Positions 1 to 7,999 of a stretch of DNA of 64,000 bases are shown here, piece after piece. The stretch is from Aliivibrio sp. S4MY1 (GTDB lineage: Bacteria > Pseudomonadota > Gammaproteobacteria > Enterobacterales > Vibrionaceae): assembly GCF_028765545.1 (NCBI RefSeq), contig NZ_JARACP010000005.1, positions 124,001-188,000 of the forward strand. The letters run 5' to 3'. The notes beneath the pieces are model-generated. The model worked only from the letters and a program-made list of their open reading frames with translations. It was not told the origin of the DNA and made no database searches. Both the position numbers and the translations under genes were made by a program. Each line of letters begins with the position of its first letter. The first letter of the stretch is position 1.

Positions 1-145
1 TACCATCTTTTAGCTTCAGTACTTCTAGCGGTGTTAAGCCATTTAAAGGCTGTTTTGGAGTAGAAAGCCATTCATTGCAAAGTGCTTCATCATTAAATAA
101 TTTGTACAAACACTCTCTTACATCTCTATCGATATTGCTATTCAT
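1..145 (-). CDS. DUF2384 (MbcA/ParS-like) antitoxin-type protein, partial
   Basis: The reading frame starts at an ATG at 145 and runs off the left edge, so only the first 48 residues are visible. They contain a tryptophan followed by a Gly-Leu-Thr-Pro-Leu-Glu segment (W26, then GLTPLEVL at about 36-43). This is the usual pattern of the toxin-binding domain of Xre/MbcA/ParS antitoxins: a small helical protein in which W, a conserved G and a TPLE block occur together. An AAGGA ribosome-binding site lies 7 nt upstream of the start. The protein begins almost directly with this domain, so a DNA-binding N-terminus appears to be absent or very short. A RES-type toxin would be expected next to it, beyond the window, but this cannot be seen. 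Confidence 0.6.
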   Translation of the reverse strand, partial: MNSNIDRDVRECLYKLFNDEALCNEWLSTPKQPLNGLTPLEVLKLKDG

Positions 146-200
146 AACTAATTCCTTTTCCTTATAACTTACAGAACCAAGTTCATCTTTTTCAATCAGA

Positions 201-251
201 GTGTCCCTTAATTATTTCTCTCATATATAAATACTAATAATTAAAGGACAC
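201..251. promoter_or_regulatory. 16-bp inverted repeat upstream of the antitoxin-like gene
   Basis: Arms at 201-216 and 236-251 are inverted copies with one mismatch, beginning GTGTCC and ending GGACAC, around a 19-base AT-rich loop. The site lies 56-106 bases upstream of the start of the minus-strand antitoxin-like gene. It could be an autoregulatory operator, or a transcription-ending hairpin. No protein binding can be shown from sequence. Confidence 0.4.
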
Positions 252-286
252 TTAATGTCATTGTACATAAGTCATCAATTGATATT

Positions 287-325
287 CTAGCTCGAAGAGC
301 TAGTTAAAAAGCATGCTACGCATGC
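287..325. repeat. two short hairpins in the 146-728 intergenic region
   Basis: CTAGCTC/GAGCTAG (287-303, loop gaa) is followed by a GCATG/CATGC inverted pair (311-325). They lie in the long AT-rich non-coding stretch ahead of the replication helicase gene. The rest of 326-728 shows no gene or strong motif. Stacked hairpins beside a replication gene are compatible with an origin or regulatory region, but no iterons are evident. Confidence 0.3.
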
Positions 326-728
326 AAATTCGATTAATGTAACTACACTCATCCGTCCTTTCATTAATCATCATTATTAACTAATTGATAATCATTTACA
401 GACTCAAAACCTCTTCACTTCCACCCGTTACTTAAATGTAATCAAAACAACCACAGAATGTTAATTTGAGAAATTTATCATATCCCTATGTTATTAAAGT
501 CGAATATTAACACCTATAATTTGACAACCAAAATAAAGACAAAAAAGCAAGATAAATATTTTATTTTATTTTCCATCTTGCTAATATTTAGATCCATTTG
601 ATTTATTATGGGGATTTTTAACACTTCAAAAAAATTGGCTTCATACAAGGTTTTTTGTCTATTTACTGATGAAAAACAATAATCATAGAATACGTCAAAT
701 CAAATTTTTAATATTACATAGGCGTTAT

Positions 729-3044
729 ATGAACACTCCATATCAATCTCAAATAAAAAACGTAAACAACCCAGAATCATTAAAAGTAACCCTTCACGTA
801 GGTGCCTATAATGATAAATTAGCCAGCAACAGTGACAGGAATGACTTAGTTGTAGGTGACATCTATCACGCAGCTAACACATATAAAGATATGCACAATG
901 TATTACGAAGGATATGCGTACAAACAGATAAAGCGACGGAGAAACAAACCATTGATTCCATTCTAGCTGGAATAAAACACTCCATTGAAATCATAATCAA
1001 CAGCATCTGTATTTCTCTTGAATCCGATTTATTGAATAATTACCGTACATTCACAGATGCTTATAAGTTAACAGGTATAGAACAATTCAAAAAATTAGCT
1101 ATAGAAGAAATCACCTCTATGACACCCCATCTTATTCCTAATGATTATGCGTCCAAAGAGCTAGTGAAAGCCTTCAATATGTCTCAAAATGACGCTGAGA
1201 GTGAAATAAGGGCATCTAACTCAAACGTCTATAATGCAGTCAAAAAAACATTACAACTCTCTAGTGGTGAAACCATTTCAAGCTTAGATGATATTACCTT
1301 TAAAAAAAATCATATCACAATAATAAAAGCAGGTATGGGACAAGGTAAAACCACTCGTGTGAATAAAGAATGTGTACATCTATTACAGGTAAATCCTCAA
1401 GCAAAAATTGCATTTATTAACTATCGAAATGCACTGTGCTCTAAATTCCACACCGATATTGAACTATTACACGGTTCTCCCATTTCATTAGCAACACATA
1501 ATGAAAAAAATTTAGGGTTGCTAGAACAAGCATCTATCATCACTACATCAATTAACTCATTACCAAAAGTGATGCCTTATGTGCTTAAAGCTGATTTAAT
1601 TATTTTCGATGAATCAGAAAAAGGCATCATGTCAATAGCAGGAAAACATTATAAAAATGAACAGCATGCCGAAAAATCATACGACGCCCTTGAGAATTTA
1701 TTGCAGCAACAAAAACAAATTATTTTACTCGACGCGGATACTTCAGATGATATCACCGTTCGCTTTATAAATCATATCAACGTTAATAGTGTGAGTATTT
1801 ACAAAAAACAAACCGATAATATTTATTCTAAATATAAGGTTATTATTCAGCACCGTGACGCCACATTAGCCACTGGAATAACATCAAAACTGGTTGCTTT
1901 TGATCGTGTTCGCATATTGTGGAATGAAATAAAAAAATTATCTTTTGAATCAAACAGACATGATAGTTACAAAAAAGCTCTGGATGCAGGTATTTTAGTC
2001 GTTTGCGGTGCCACAAAAGAAAAAGGAGAAGTAATTGAATTTATTAGAAATCCAAACCAAGAAAGCATGAAATATCAACGCATATTTTACTCTCCTTATC
2101 TTGGCTCAGGATTTAGTATTACCTGCGATTTTTCAGATGAGATCACAATTGTAAGCGATAATATATTAACGCCTATGGAACTATTACAAATGTCTTTACG
2201 ATTCAGAGCAGTAAAGACAATTAAGTTTGCAGTGCAAAAAAAACATACACAAATAAAGGCATACTCTTATAAATCAAAAAATACGCCCTTTGATTTTAAT
2301 GAAATGAAAAAATCAACGGAAGATAGTTCTTACAGATTAAAAATGAACACCCCCTTAGCTCTATACCATACTTTGAATGAATTAGGTTTTAATATTCATA
2401 TAGAAAAAATCACGACCAATGAAAAAACAAAAAAATCATTAATAGATACTTTATTAAACAATAAAATATCTACAAAAGATGTAGATTTTATAGAAAACGC
2501 TAAAAACATTAATGATATTTCAGATTTTCTCATTAGTCACACCACTCTAACAAAAGAGCAAAAATTCAGCTTTATTAAATATGGTATTGCAAATGAATTA
2601 AACATACCTACTAGTCAAGTTGATAAACAGACTATCCTTTTTTACTCTGATTTTAAAATGAAAAACTTAACAACAAAACTAAACAATCATCATCTATCAG
2701 ATAAAAATATAGACGATGAAGATAAAAACATCCTCATCGCGATAAGTGAAATACTAAATATTATGAATGTAAGGTTTGAACACAAAACTATGCTATCAAC
2801 TCAAACATACCAATTAACATATGACCACTTGACAAATAAAAAGGATTTATTTCTTCCTTATTTTACTACAAATAGTTTTCGTAATAGAAGTGAACAAACT
2901 ATGAATCATGTTAAAAGAACAGTAAATAAATTACTTAAAATACTAGGATTCAAGGTAGAAACTGTAGGATCAAACAAAAACAAATCTCGTGATGTCTGCG
3001 TTAGTATGCACCCTCTTGCTAAGCGTTATATTGCAAATGCATAA
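729..3044 (+). CDS. UL9-like SF2 helicase, probable mobile-element replication protein
   Basis: This 771-residue protein has a Walker A motif (GMGQGKTT, about residue 202) and a DExx-type Walker B (IIFDESEK, about 290). A helicase-like second half contains SPYLGSGFSIT and LLQMSLRFR, the latter resembling motif VI. The layout matches herpesvirus UL9-like origin-binding helicases (the Herpes_ori_bp family) and the plasmid or island replication proteins related to them. Such proteins open or bind a replication origin. The frame is open from 669, but the ATG at 729 has an AGG-containing upstream sequence while the ATG at 669 has none, so 729 is preferred. The C-terminal 250 residues are AT-rich, Lys/Asn-rich and unassigned. 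Its role in island replication is inferred from the relaxase and integrase elsewhere in the window. Confidence 0.6.
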   Translation: MNTPYQSQIKNVNNPESLKVTLHVGAYNDKLASNSDRNDLVVGDIYHAANTYKDMHNVLRRICVQTDKATEKQTIDSILAGIKHSIEIIINSICISLESDLLNNYRTFTDAYKLTGIEQFKKLAIEEITSMTPHLIPNDYASKELVKAFNMSQNDAESEIRASNSNVYNAVKKTLQLSSGETISSLDDITFKKNHITIIKAGMGQGKTTRVNKECVHLLQVNPQAKIAFINYRNALCSKFHTDIELLHGSPISLATHNEKNLGLLEQASIITTSINSLPKVMPYVLKADLIIFDESEKGIMSIAGKHYKNEQHAEKSYDALENLLQQQKQIILLDADTSDDITVRFINHINVNSVSIYKKQTDNIYSKYKVIIQHRDATLATGITSKLVAFDRVRILWNEIKKLSFESNRHDSYKKALDAGILVVCGATKEKGEVIEFIRNPNQESMKYQRIFYSPYLGSGFSITCDFSDEITIVSDNILTPMELLQMSLRFRAVKTIKFAVQKKHTQIKAYSYKSKNTPFDFNEMKKSTEDSSYRLKMNTPLALYHTLNELGFNIHIEKITTNEKTKKSLIDTLLNNKISTKDVDFIENAKNINDISDFLISHTTLTKEQKFSFIKYGIANELNIPTSQVDKQTILFYSDFKMKNLTTKLNNHHLSDKNIDDEDKNILIAISEILNIMNVRFEHKTMLSTQTYQLTYDHLTNKKDLFLPYFTTNSFRNRSEQTMNHVKRTVNKLLKILGFKVETVGSNKNKSRDVCVSMHPLAKRYIANA

Positions 3045-3074
3045 AAGCGTCAGGCAGAAAGTAACCGTCATCAA

Positions 3075-3341
3075 CTATATCAATTTGTAATTATGAGCTT
3101 TGTGATAATGTTCTTCCCGAAAACCAGGTAAACGTTCACCGCAATAAGGGCAAAATATCACGTTAAACGCTGTCTGCCAGATAATATCTCCAACATTCAT
3201 CAATTCGTGGCTATGTTCTAAATCACCCTCTTGAGCTTCTTCTGTGATGAATATAAACCACTCTTTATCAGAACTATAATTATCTGTGTGTACGAGATTA
3301 ACTTGTTCAGGCATCGCTTGACAGGAATGTCTTGTGCACAT
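3075..3341 (-). CDS. small zinc-ribbon protein
   Basis: This 88-residue protein has no recognised family beyond a C-terminal CPYCGERL motif (about residues 64-71), half of a zinc ribbon. The only other Cys pair-like residues are C2 and C7 near the N-terminus, so a full metal site would have to combine the two ends or form between subunits. An acidic centre (EEAQEGDLEHSHE) precedes it. It is convergent with the replication helicase, whose stop lies 30 bases away. The function is unknown. Confidence 0.5.
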   Translation of the reverse strand: MCTRHSCQAMPEQVNLVHTDNYSSDKEWFIFITEEAQEGDLEHSHELMNVGDIIWQTAFNVIFCPYCGERLPGFREEHYHKAHNYKLI

Positions 3342-3353
3342 AATTGGTCCCTA

Positions 3354-3671
3354 CTAAATAAACTCAAGAGTATCGAAATTTTTTCGTTGGTTAGATTTAT
3401 ATCTATTACAACCGTATAAACCAGGTACTCGGTTTTCCTTTGCTTCTGAAACCGTGTTAATTAGTTGATTGTTCGCATAATTACGTTTATTCATTCTTTT
3501 ATTTCCAAACTCTTTTTTATCATAAGGAGAACTATTAGCTATTTTTACTGCTTCTTTATCTGAAATACTTTCATAACTAACTTTAAATTCCTTTCCCTTA
3601 TTATTATTAACTTCAACATTAATAATTTCCTTTTTCTTACTTCTTTTAAACATCACTTGAATCGAATTCAT
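3354..3671 (-). CDS. hypothetical basic protein
   Basis: A 105-residue, Lys/Asn-rich protein without recognised domains. The start chosen is the ATG at 3671, preceded by an AGAGAG purine stretch; the frame is open for 9 more residues upstream, without a better ribosome site. It lies just upstream of the zinc-ribbon gene in the same orientation, 12 bases apart, so the two are probably co-transcribed. Composition (highly charged, low complexity) gives no hint of function. Confidence 0.4.
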   Translation of the reverse strand: MNSIQVMFKRSKKKEIINVEVNNNKGKEFKVSYESISDKEAVKIANSSPYDKKEFGNKRMNKRNYANNQLINTVSEAKENRVPGLYGCNRYKSNQRKNFDTLEFI

Positions 3672-3795
3672 TTTAATCTCTCTGTATTTTATACACATTG
3701 TTTAGATGCATATAATAAAACATAAGAAATCAACGTTGTAAATATTTATTTTCAACAACCTATAAAATAAACCACCTATAAATACAATAACTTAT

Positions 3796-3823
3796 GCCGC
3801 CAGCTCAGTATTTATCTGGCGGC
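3796..3823. repeat. stem-loop in intergenic region
   Basis: GCCGCCAG (3796-3803) and CTGGCGGC (3816-3823) form a perfect, GC-rich 8-bp stem with a 12-base loop in otherwise AT-rich DNA between divergent genes. Neither strand has a T-run directly after it, so it is not a classical intrinsic terminator. Its role is unknown. Confidence 0.5.
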
Positions 3824-3980
3824 AAAAATATAATGTAAATTTAGTTATTAATGATTGACAGGAATTATAGGTCCATATATTGTAATTTTTAATACAGAGT
3901 ATTTACCCCAGCCTTTGTATTAAAAATTAATTCTATAATAAATAAGCAGATCAGGGGCTATTTTATTTAGGATATATACA

Positions 3981-4394
3981 ATGAACAACATGACAAACAC
4001 TTTAATAGCTAACAACGAAAGCATTTCGGTTGAACTATCTCCATGCCATTTAAAATCCAGTTTTCTTGTAAATGGGCGTAAAATAAAAATTCCTACGTCA
4101 CCATTAGAGCTTTGCCTACTATTCTCCCAAAAATACAATCTGATATTATCTAGCTATAGATTTACTCCTTGTAAGTCCTGTATTACAGCTACACTATCTA
4201 AGCGATTAACGTCTGAGATTGAAAGTTTTGATGAGGTCTTGTTTGTTACATTTGCTATCAACAGTTCAGATCTTAAATCAAACCATCTTCAATTTGATGC
4301 AGAAAAGGAAGATTACAAAATTTATCTCATTAATAATCTCTCTACTTTGGTTGCTTTAGAAGAACAACTAATATGCATTGGTGATTGCTTATAA
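3981..4394 (+). CDS. hypothetical protein
   Basis: A 137-residue protein with a probable ribosome site (AGGA, 9 bases before the ATG). There is no signal peptide or membrane segment. It has two cysteines as CKSC at about residue 64-67 and a further C near the C-terminus. The predicted make-up is mixed alpha/beta. I do not recognise the family. It stands alone between the minus-strand pair to its left and a repeat-rich non-coding stretch to its right. Confidence 0.45.
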   Translation: MNNMTNTLIANNESISVELSPCHLKSSFLVNGRKIKIPTSPLELCLLFSQKYNLILSSYRFTPCKSCITATLSKRLTSEIESFDEVLFVTFAINSSDLKSNHLQFDAEKEDYKIYLINNLSTLVALEEQLICIGDCL

Positions 4395-4559
4395 ATGACG
4401 TTATTACTTAAAAGTGGGGGAATACCTATAGATAACAATACTCCCATGTTTGTTATTATACATAAAATACTTAAGAGTCAATGAGTTAAAGTACTTTACA
4501 CGCATAAATAACTCAGATATATTTAGCTCATAGACATTGAGCAGCTAATCTTTCCATCT

Positions 4560-4742
4560 AACAGGTGGCTTAAAGAAAAAACTTAAACACATAAAAACTA
4601 GTTCAACTAATCATTATGTGACCTTATCTGCTTAACTAGCGGCTTAAAGAAAACAGAAATTAAGTTAATAGCATAGCTTATGCCTATATTCCGCGCCAAC
4701 AGGCGGTTAACCGTTGGACAATAAGGCCGAGTTTTCTCGGCC
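4560..4742 (+). repeat. three spaced imperfect repeats, possible non-coding RNA
   Basis: Three copies of a short motif, roughly AAC-A/T-RG-GG-YTTAA, begin at 4560, 4634 and 4698 (spacings 74 and 64). The first two share GGCTTAAAGAAAA. The third sits inside a hairpin (CCAAC...GTTGG, 4696-4717). A strong terminator follows directly. No coding frame of note spans the region, so a short structured transcript ending at the terminator is possible. No promoter could be assigned with confidence. Confidence 0.3.
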
Positions 4743-4748
4743 TTTTTT
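4725..4748 (+). terminator. intrinsic terminator
   Basis: Stem GGCCGAG / CTCGGCC (4725-4731 / 4736-4742) with loop TTTT, followed by six T. It would end transcripts from the 3981 gene or from a small RNA covering the repeats upstream. Confidence 0.85.
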
Positions 4749-4899
4749 GTTTCCGCTGATCACCCAACAATTAAATTAAGTCTTACATACTAGGTATGTA
4801 CCTATAGAATTGAATCCTGTTATCTTCATTGTGTATGAAGAAATAGATATTCGTTTATTGCCAGCGTTTCGCTGGCTTTCAAAGTAGTCTCATATTTAA

Positions 4900-5031
4900 T
4901 TATTTAACCAGTATCCGTGCTTTTCGGATTCGCATCTCATAAGCCTCTATTTTTATATTCTCACCACATGAATCATCAGCACCACGCCTGAAGCGGTTAC
5001 AAGCATAAAAAGTCTCCCTATCTAGATTCAT
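4900..5031 (-). CDS. possible 43-residue small protein
   Basis: An ATG-started frame of 43 codons with many charged residues, two Cys (C11, C22) and a C-terminal MRIRKARILVK. Immediately upstream, in the frame that meets it at a TGA, a short open stretch encodes a CCCGEIEHLWH segment that looks like half of a zinc finger. The two may be pieces of one degraded zinc-ribbon gene. A hairpin (GCCAGCG/CGCTGGC, 4860-4876) follows the stop. Support is limited to composition and position. Confidence 0.3.
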   Translation of the reverse strand: MNLDRETFYACNRFRRGADDSCGENIKIEAYEMRIRKARILVK

Positions 5032-5253
5032 TTTCACAACAAGTAACCATCGTTCTTGTGCCACAGATGCTCAATCTCACCACAGCAACAATACCTAAAA
5101 TCCTCAGTTTACTCTGGTCGATTAGAAAACACTAAATAAAGACATTTGTCCCTATAATTCTAACCTTCTCTAACTGAAGAAAAAACAAATAGTACACACT
5201 CTTACCCAAATAATTAATAATAAAAAAGTTTTTTAATATGTGGAATCAATAAA

Positions 5254-5688
5254 ATGTTTCAAATAAAACTGAGAGATAACGAATGGCTAATAACGTTTGG
5301 TAATGCATTTAATGATGCTAGTGAATTTGCAGATGAGGTGAATGGTCGCGTTTGCAATGCTAGTGAACAACCTTGCTTAAGCGGAAAAATGTTTTTTAGT
5401 GCTGCTTCTTACGTTGTTATTTTCAACCCTCTAGAGCTTGAACCAGAGTGTTTTGATCTGGTAACTGAATACGTATATTTACGAGAAAAATTAAGAAGAC
5501 TTGAACAACAAGCCAAAAACATTGGTTATGGTAGCGATAGAAACGATAAATTTGGTAATAACTTTGAATACCAAGCTAAGTGTAAAGATAAAGAAATAAA
5601 ATTTAGAAAAGATAATGATTTTAAATTTTATTACCTTAGCAATGAGATTAAAGAAGTATACGAAAGCATAGTGCCACAACCTTGGTAA
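5254..5688 (+). CDS. hypothetical protein upstream of brxR
   Basis: A 144-residue protein with no family I recognise. Residues 75-140 are rich in charged residues and probably helical. Three cysteines lie in the first half (C35, C41, C68). No convincing Shine-Dalgarno sequence precedes the ATG. It lies 98 bases before the BREX regulator gene in the same orientation. It could be a cargo gene or a neighbour of the BREX locus; I see nothing linking it functionally. Confidence 0.4.
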   Translation: MFQIKLRDNEWLITFGNAFNDASEFADEVNGRVCNASEQPCLSGKMFFSAASYVVIFNPLELEPECFDLVTEYVYLREKLRRLEQQAKNIGYGSDRNDKFGNNFEYQAKCKDKEIKFRKDNDFKFYYLSNEIKEVYESIVPQPW

Positions 5689-5704
5689 TTCATAAATTAA
5701 AGAA

Positions 5705-5722
5705 AGAAACTGACAAGTTTCT
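5705..5722. promoter_or_regulatory. inverted repeat before brxR: operator or weak terminator
   Basis: AGAAACT (5705-5711) and AGTTTCT (5716-5722) form a perfect 7-bp inverted repeat with a 4-base spacer, 65 bases before brxR, and TATCTTTTTTT follows. It may be a weak terminator of the upstream gene. BrxR proteins bind inverted repeats upstream of their own gene, so an operator is equally plausible. Confidence 0.4.
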
Positions 5723-5786
5723 CCTATCTTTTTTTAGATTGATTTATTAACTACCTCCATGTATTCCAATTGAAGTAAAACCCAAA

Positions 5787-6752
5787 ATGGTGCATACTCT
5801 AGCCCAAATGATTAATAATAAAAAAGATATGGATAAACTCAACTACGCACAAAAACAAAGATTGGCTTACATTGACTTTAAGCTGATGTTTGTAGGTCAC
5901 TTTACGCGTTCAGAAGTGGTTGAACACTTTAAAATGGGCTTATCTAATGCCACGAGAGACATTAACCTCTACAAAGAATTGGCAAGCGATAACTTAATCT
6001 ATGACAACGCAGAAAAGTGTTATTTCCAAACAGCCAAATTTACCCCACTGTTTAATCACAACAATAACGACACACTTGCCAAGCTAGCCACCAAATTATC
6101 AGGTGAAGACAGTGTGATTAACGGGTTAGGTATTCCTTTTGAAGCGCCAAGTCAGCTTAATGCACCTAACATTGATATTGTCGCCGTATTAACTCAAGCG
6201 GCATTAAATACCAAAGCCGTCAACATCCGTTATGTTTCATTAAGTAGCGGTGAAAGTAATCGCATCATCGTGCCTCACTCCATTGTCGATAATGGATTAC
6301 GTTGGCATATTCGTGCTTACGACTGTCAAAGTAAACAATTTAGAGATTTTGTTATTTCACGCATCATTAAAGCAAAATTATCAGACAACGTAATCAAAGA
6401 AGATCAGACAATACTGGCAGATAAACAGTGGATGCGATTTGTGCCATTAGAATTAGTACCGCATCCAAACAATATCAATTATCCAAAAGCCATAGAGTTA
6501 GATTACTCAATGCAAGATGGAAAACTCAATATAGAGGTTCGTGCGGCATTAACAGGCTATCTACTTCGCCGTTGGAATGTCGATTGCTCTGAAAACGCAA
6601 CGCAACATACAGCAGAGCATCAACTGTGGTTAGCTAATAGAGCCACCCTATATGGCGTAGACAATCTACACTTAGCTTCTGGTTACTTAGCACAAACAAC
6701 ATCAGACAACACACTTACCACTCATTTAGGAGCAAACAATGGCAGAGCATAA
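5787..6752 (+). CDS. brxR: BrxR, WYL-domain transcriptional regulator of BREX
   Basis: A 321-residue regulator. The N-terminus (about 15-85) is a winged-helix segment with an NATRDIN motif typical of DNA-recognition in this family. The centre (about 128-200) is a WYL domain: a beta-rich stretch with VNIRYVSLSSGESN, then IVPHSIVDNGLRWHIRAYD and FRDFVISRI. A C-terminal extension follows. BrxR homologues are dimeric repressors at the head of type I BREX operons. The WYL domain probably senses a nucleic-acid or nucleotide ligand. Translation could start at 5787 or at the ATG at 5829 (MDKLNYAQKQR), where family similarity begins; neither has a clear ribosome site. The gene overlaps brxA by 14 bases. 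Confidence 0.85.
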   Translation: MVHTLAQMINNKKDMDKLNYAQKQRLAYIDFKLMFVGHFTRSEVVEHFKMGLSNATRDINLYKELASDNLIYDNAEKCYFQTAKFTPLFNHNNNDTLAKLATKLSGEDSVINGLGIPFEAPSQLNAPNIDIVAVLTQAALNTKAVNIRYVSLSSGESNRIIVPHSIVDNGLRWHIRAYDCQSKQFRDFVISRIIKAKLSDNVIKEDQTILADKQWMRFVPLELVPHPNNINYPKAIELDYSMQDGKLNIEVRAALTGYLLRRWNVDCSENATQHTAEHQLWLANRATLYGVDNLHLASGYLAQTTSDNTLTTHLGANNGRA

Positions 6753-7338
6753 ACTATACCTCGGCGACCTAATCGGTGGCAGTTTGATGATCAAAGAAAG
6801 CCAACTGATAGCAGAGCTATTATTGACTGACCCAACCAAAGAGCAATGGGATGATGCAATTGTCGATCAAAATATTCTACAAAAGCGCTCACCTGCGTCT
6901 GCAAAACGTAATGCCGCAACCATAAGAAAACGCATTGGCTCACTTAATAACGATTTTCTGCACGCGCTGTCCAAAGCCAATCACGAAGAGGCCGCACAAT
7001 TGATGATGGCAGCAACACTCATCAACTCTCCTCTTCTTGCTGATTTTATGCGTACCGTCGTTATGGATGCCAAACGCATGTACCGTGAAAGCATAGACAG
7101 CAAAGATTGGGAATACTTCTGGGAAGACAAATCTCGCCTTTACCCTGAGTTTGCCGAGATGTCAGAGTCATCGACCTACAAAATTGCCCAAGTTGCTTTT
7201 AAAGTCATGACCGATGGTGGTTTTTTAGAAAGCACAAAAACTAAGATTTTAACCAACATCTATATTACGCCTGATGTTCGTACTCTTCTTATTGATATGA
7301 ATAAAGAAGACATTATCCAAGCGATGGAAGCTTACTAA
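6739..7338 (+). CDS. brxA: BREX protein BrxA
   Basis: A 199-residue, mostly helical protein, the usual size for BrxA (DUF1819), a small DNA-binding protein encoded first in type I BREX operons. The recognisable features are the LGDLIGGSLMIKESQLIAELL opening, the basic SAKRNAATIRKRI segment (about 54-66) and position. It overlaps the end of brxR and abuts brxB (its stop shares a base with the brxB ATG), so translation is likely coupled. Its precise role in defence and host DNA methylation remains unclear in the family. Confidence 0.88.
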   Translation: MAEHKLYLGDLIGGSLMIKESQLIAELLLTDPTKEQWDDAIVDQNILQKRSPASAKRNAATIRKRIGSLNNDFLHALSKANHEEAAQLMMAATLINSPLLADFMRTVVMDAKRMYRESIDSKDWEYFWEDKSRLYPEFAEMSESSTYKIAQVAFKVMTDGGFLESTKTKILTNIYITPDVRTLLIDMNKEDIIQAMEAY

Positions 7339-7901
7339 TGCAGCAATTACAGCAACGACTCGACACCATTCAATCGCGTCTGGAAAGCGAAGGCTTTCTG
7401 CAAAACAAAGAGCTGGGTGGTGAAATCGGTTTTTATATTTTCGATTACAAGCCAGAGCAAGAATTAGCGGTTCGTGAGCACATTTCAGTATTAGAGAAAA
7501 AACTCACCAATCGAGGTTACACTTTTGCTAGCATCAATCTGTTTGAGATGATCGTTAAGCTACTAGAATCACGTCGTTTATTGGATAAATCCTTCAAAAT
7601 GCAATTTGAGAAAGGCGATGAAGCTCTATTTAAAGCATTAAAAGGCCCACTAGAGCAAAACCGTGTCGCTGAATTTATCGTTCAAGAAGCCAATATTGAG
7701 AATTGTGATTTCATTATGCTTCATGGCCTTGGTAGTGTGTGGCCTATCGTTCGAGGTCATGGCTTGCTTAATGCCTTACACGCTAAAGTAGGACAAGTAC
7801 CAACAGTGATGTTCTACCCTGGCGAATACGATGGCGCATCATTAAAGCCGTTTGGACGAATCGAATCCAACAACTATTATCGAGCCTTTAAGCTTGCTTA
7901 A
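7338..7901 (+). CDS. brxB: BREX protein BrxB
   Basis: A 187-residue protein of the DUF1788 family. Recognisable segments are the LGGEIGFYIFDYKPEQE stretch (about 26-42), IMLHGLGSVWPIVRGHGLLN (about 128-147) and the C-terminal VMFYPGEYDG (about 155-164). BrxB is a core component of type I BREX, thought to bridge other BREX proteins; no enzymatic activity is established. It follows brxA directly. A 98-base gap separates it from brxC, which has its own purine-rich ribosome site. Confidence 0.9.
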   Translation: MQQLQQRLDTIQSRLESEGFLQNKELGGEIGFYIFDYKPEQELAVREHISVLEKKLTNRGYTFASINLFEMIVKLLESRRLLDKSFKMQFEKGDEALFKALKGPLEQNRVAEFIVQEANIENCDFIMLHGLGSVWPIVRGHGLLNALHAKVGQVPTVMFYPGEYDGASLKPFGRIESNNYYRAFKLA

Positions 7902-7999
7902 TTGCCTTATATAACAAGTCGTAATGCAGCACGTTACAAAAACAGAGTAACCAAGTGCATTAACCAAAATTAAAATAAAAAATTAGCTAGGAAACCACC

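Noticed and set aside
4560-4720. Integron attC-like sites suggested by TAAC starts and a GTTGGAC end
   Set aside because: No paired inner boxes at the right spacing, no cassette genes and no integron integrase. The repeats are 64-74 bases apart without the expected folded arms.
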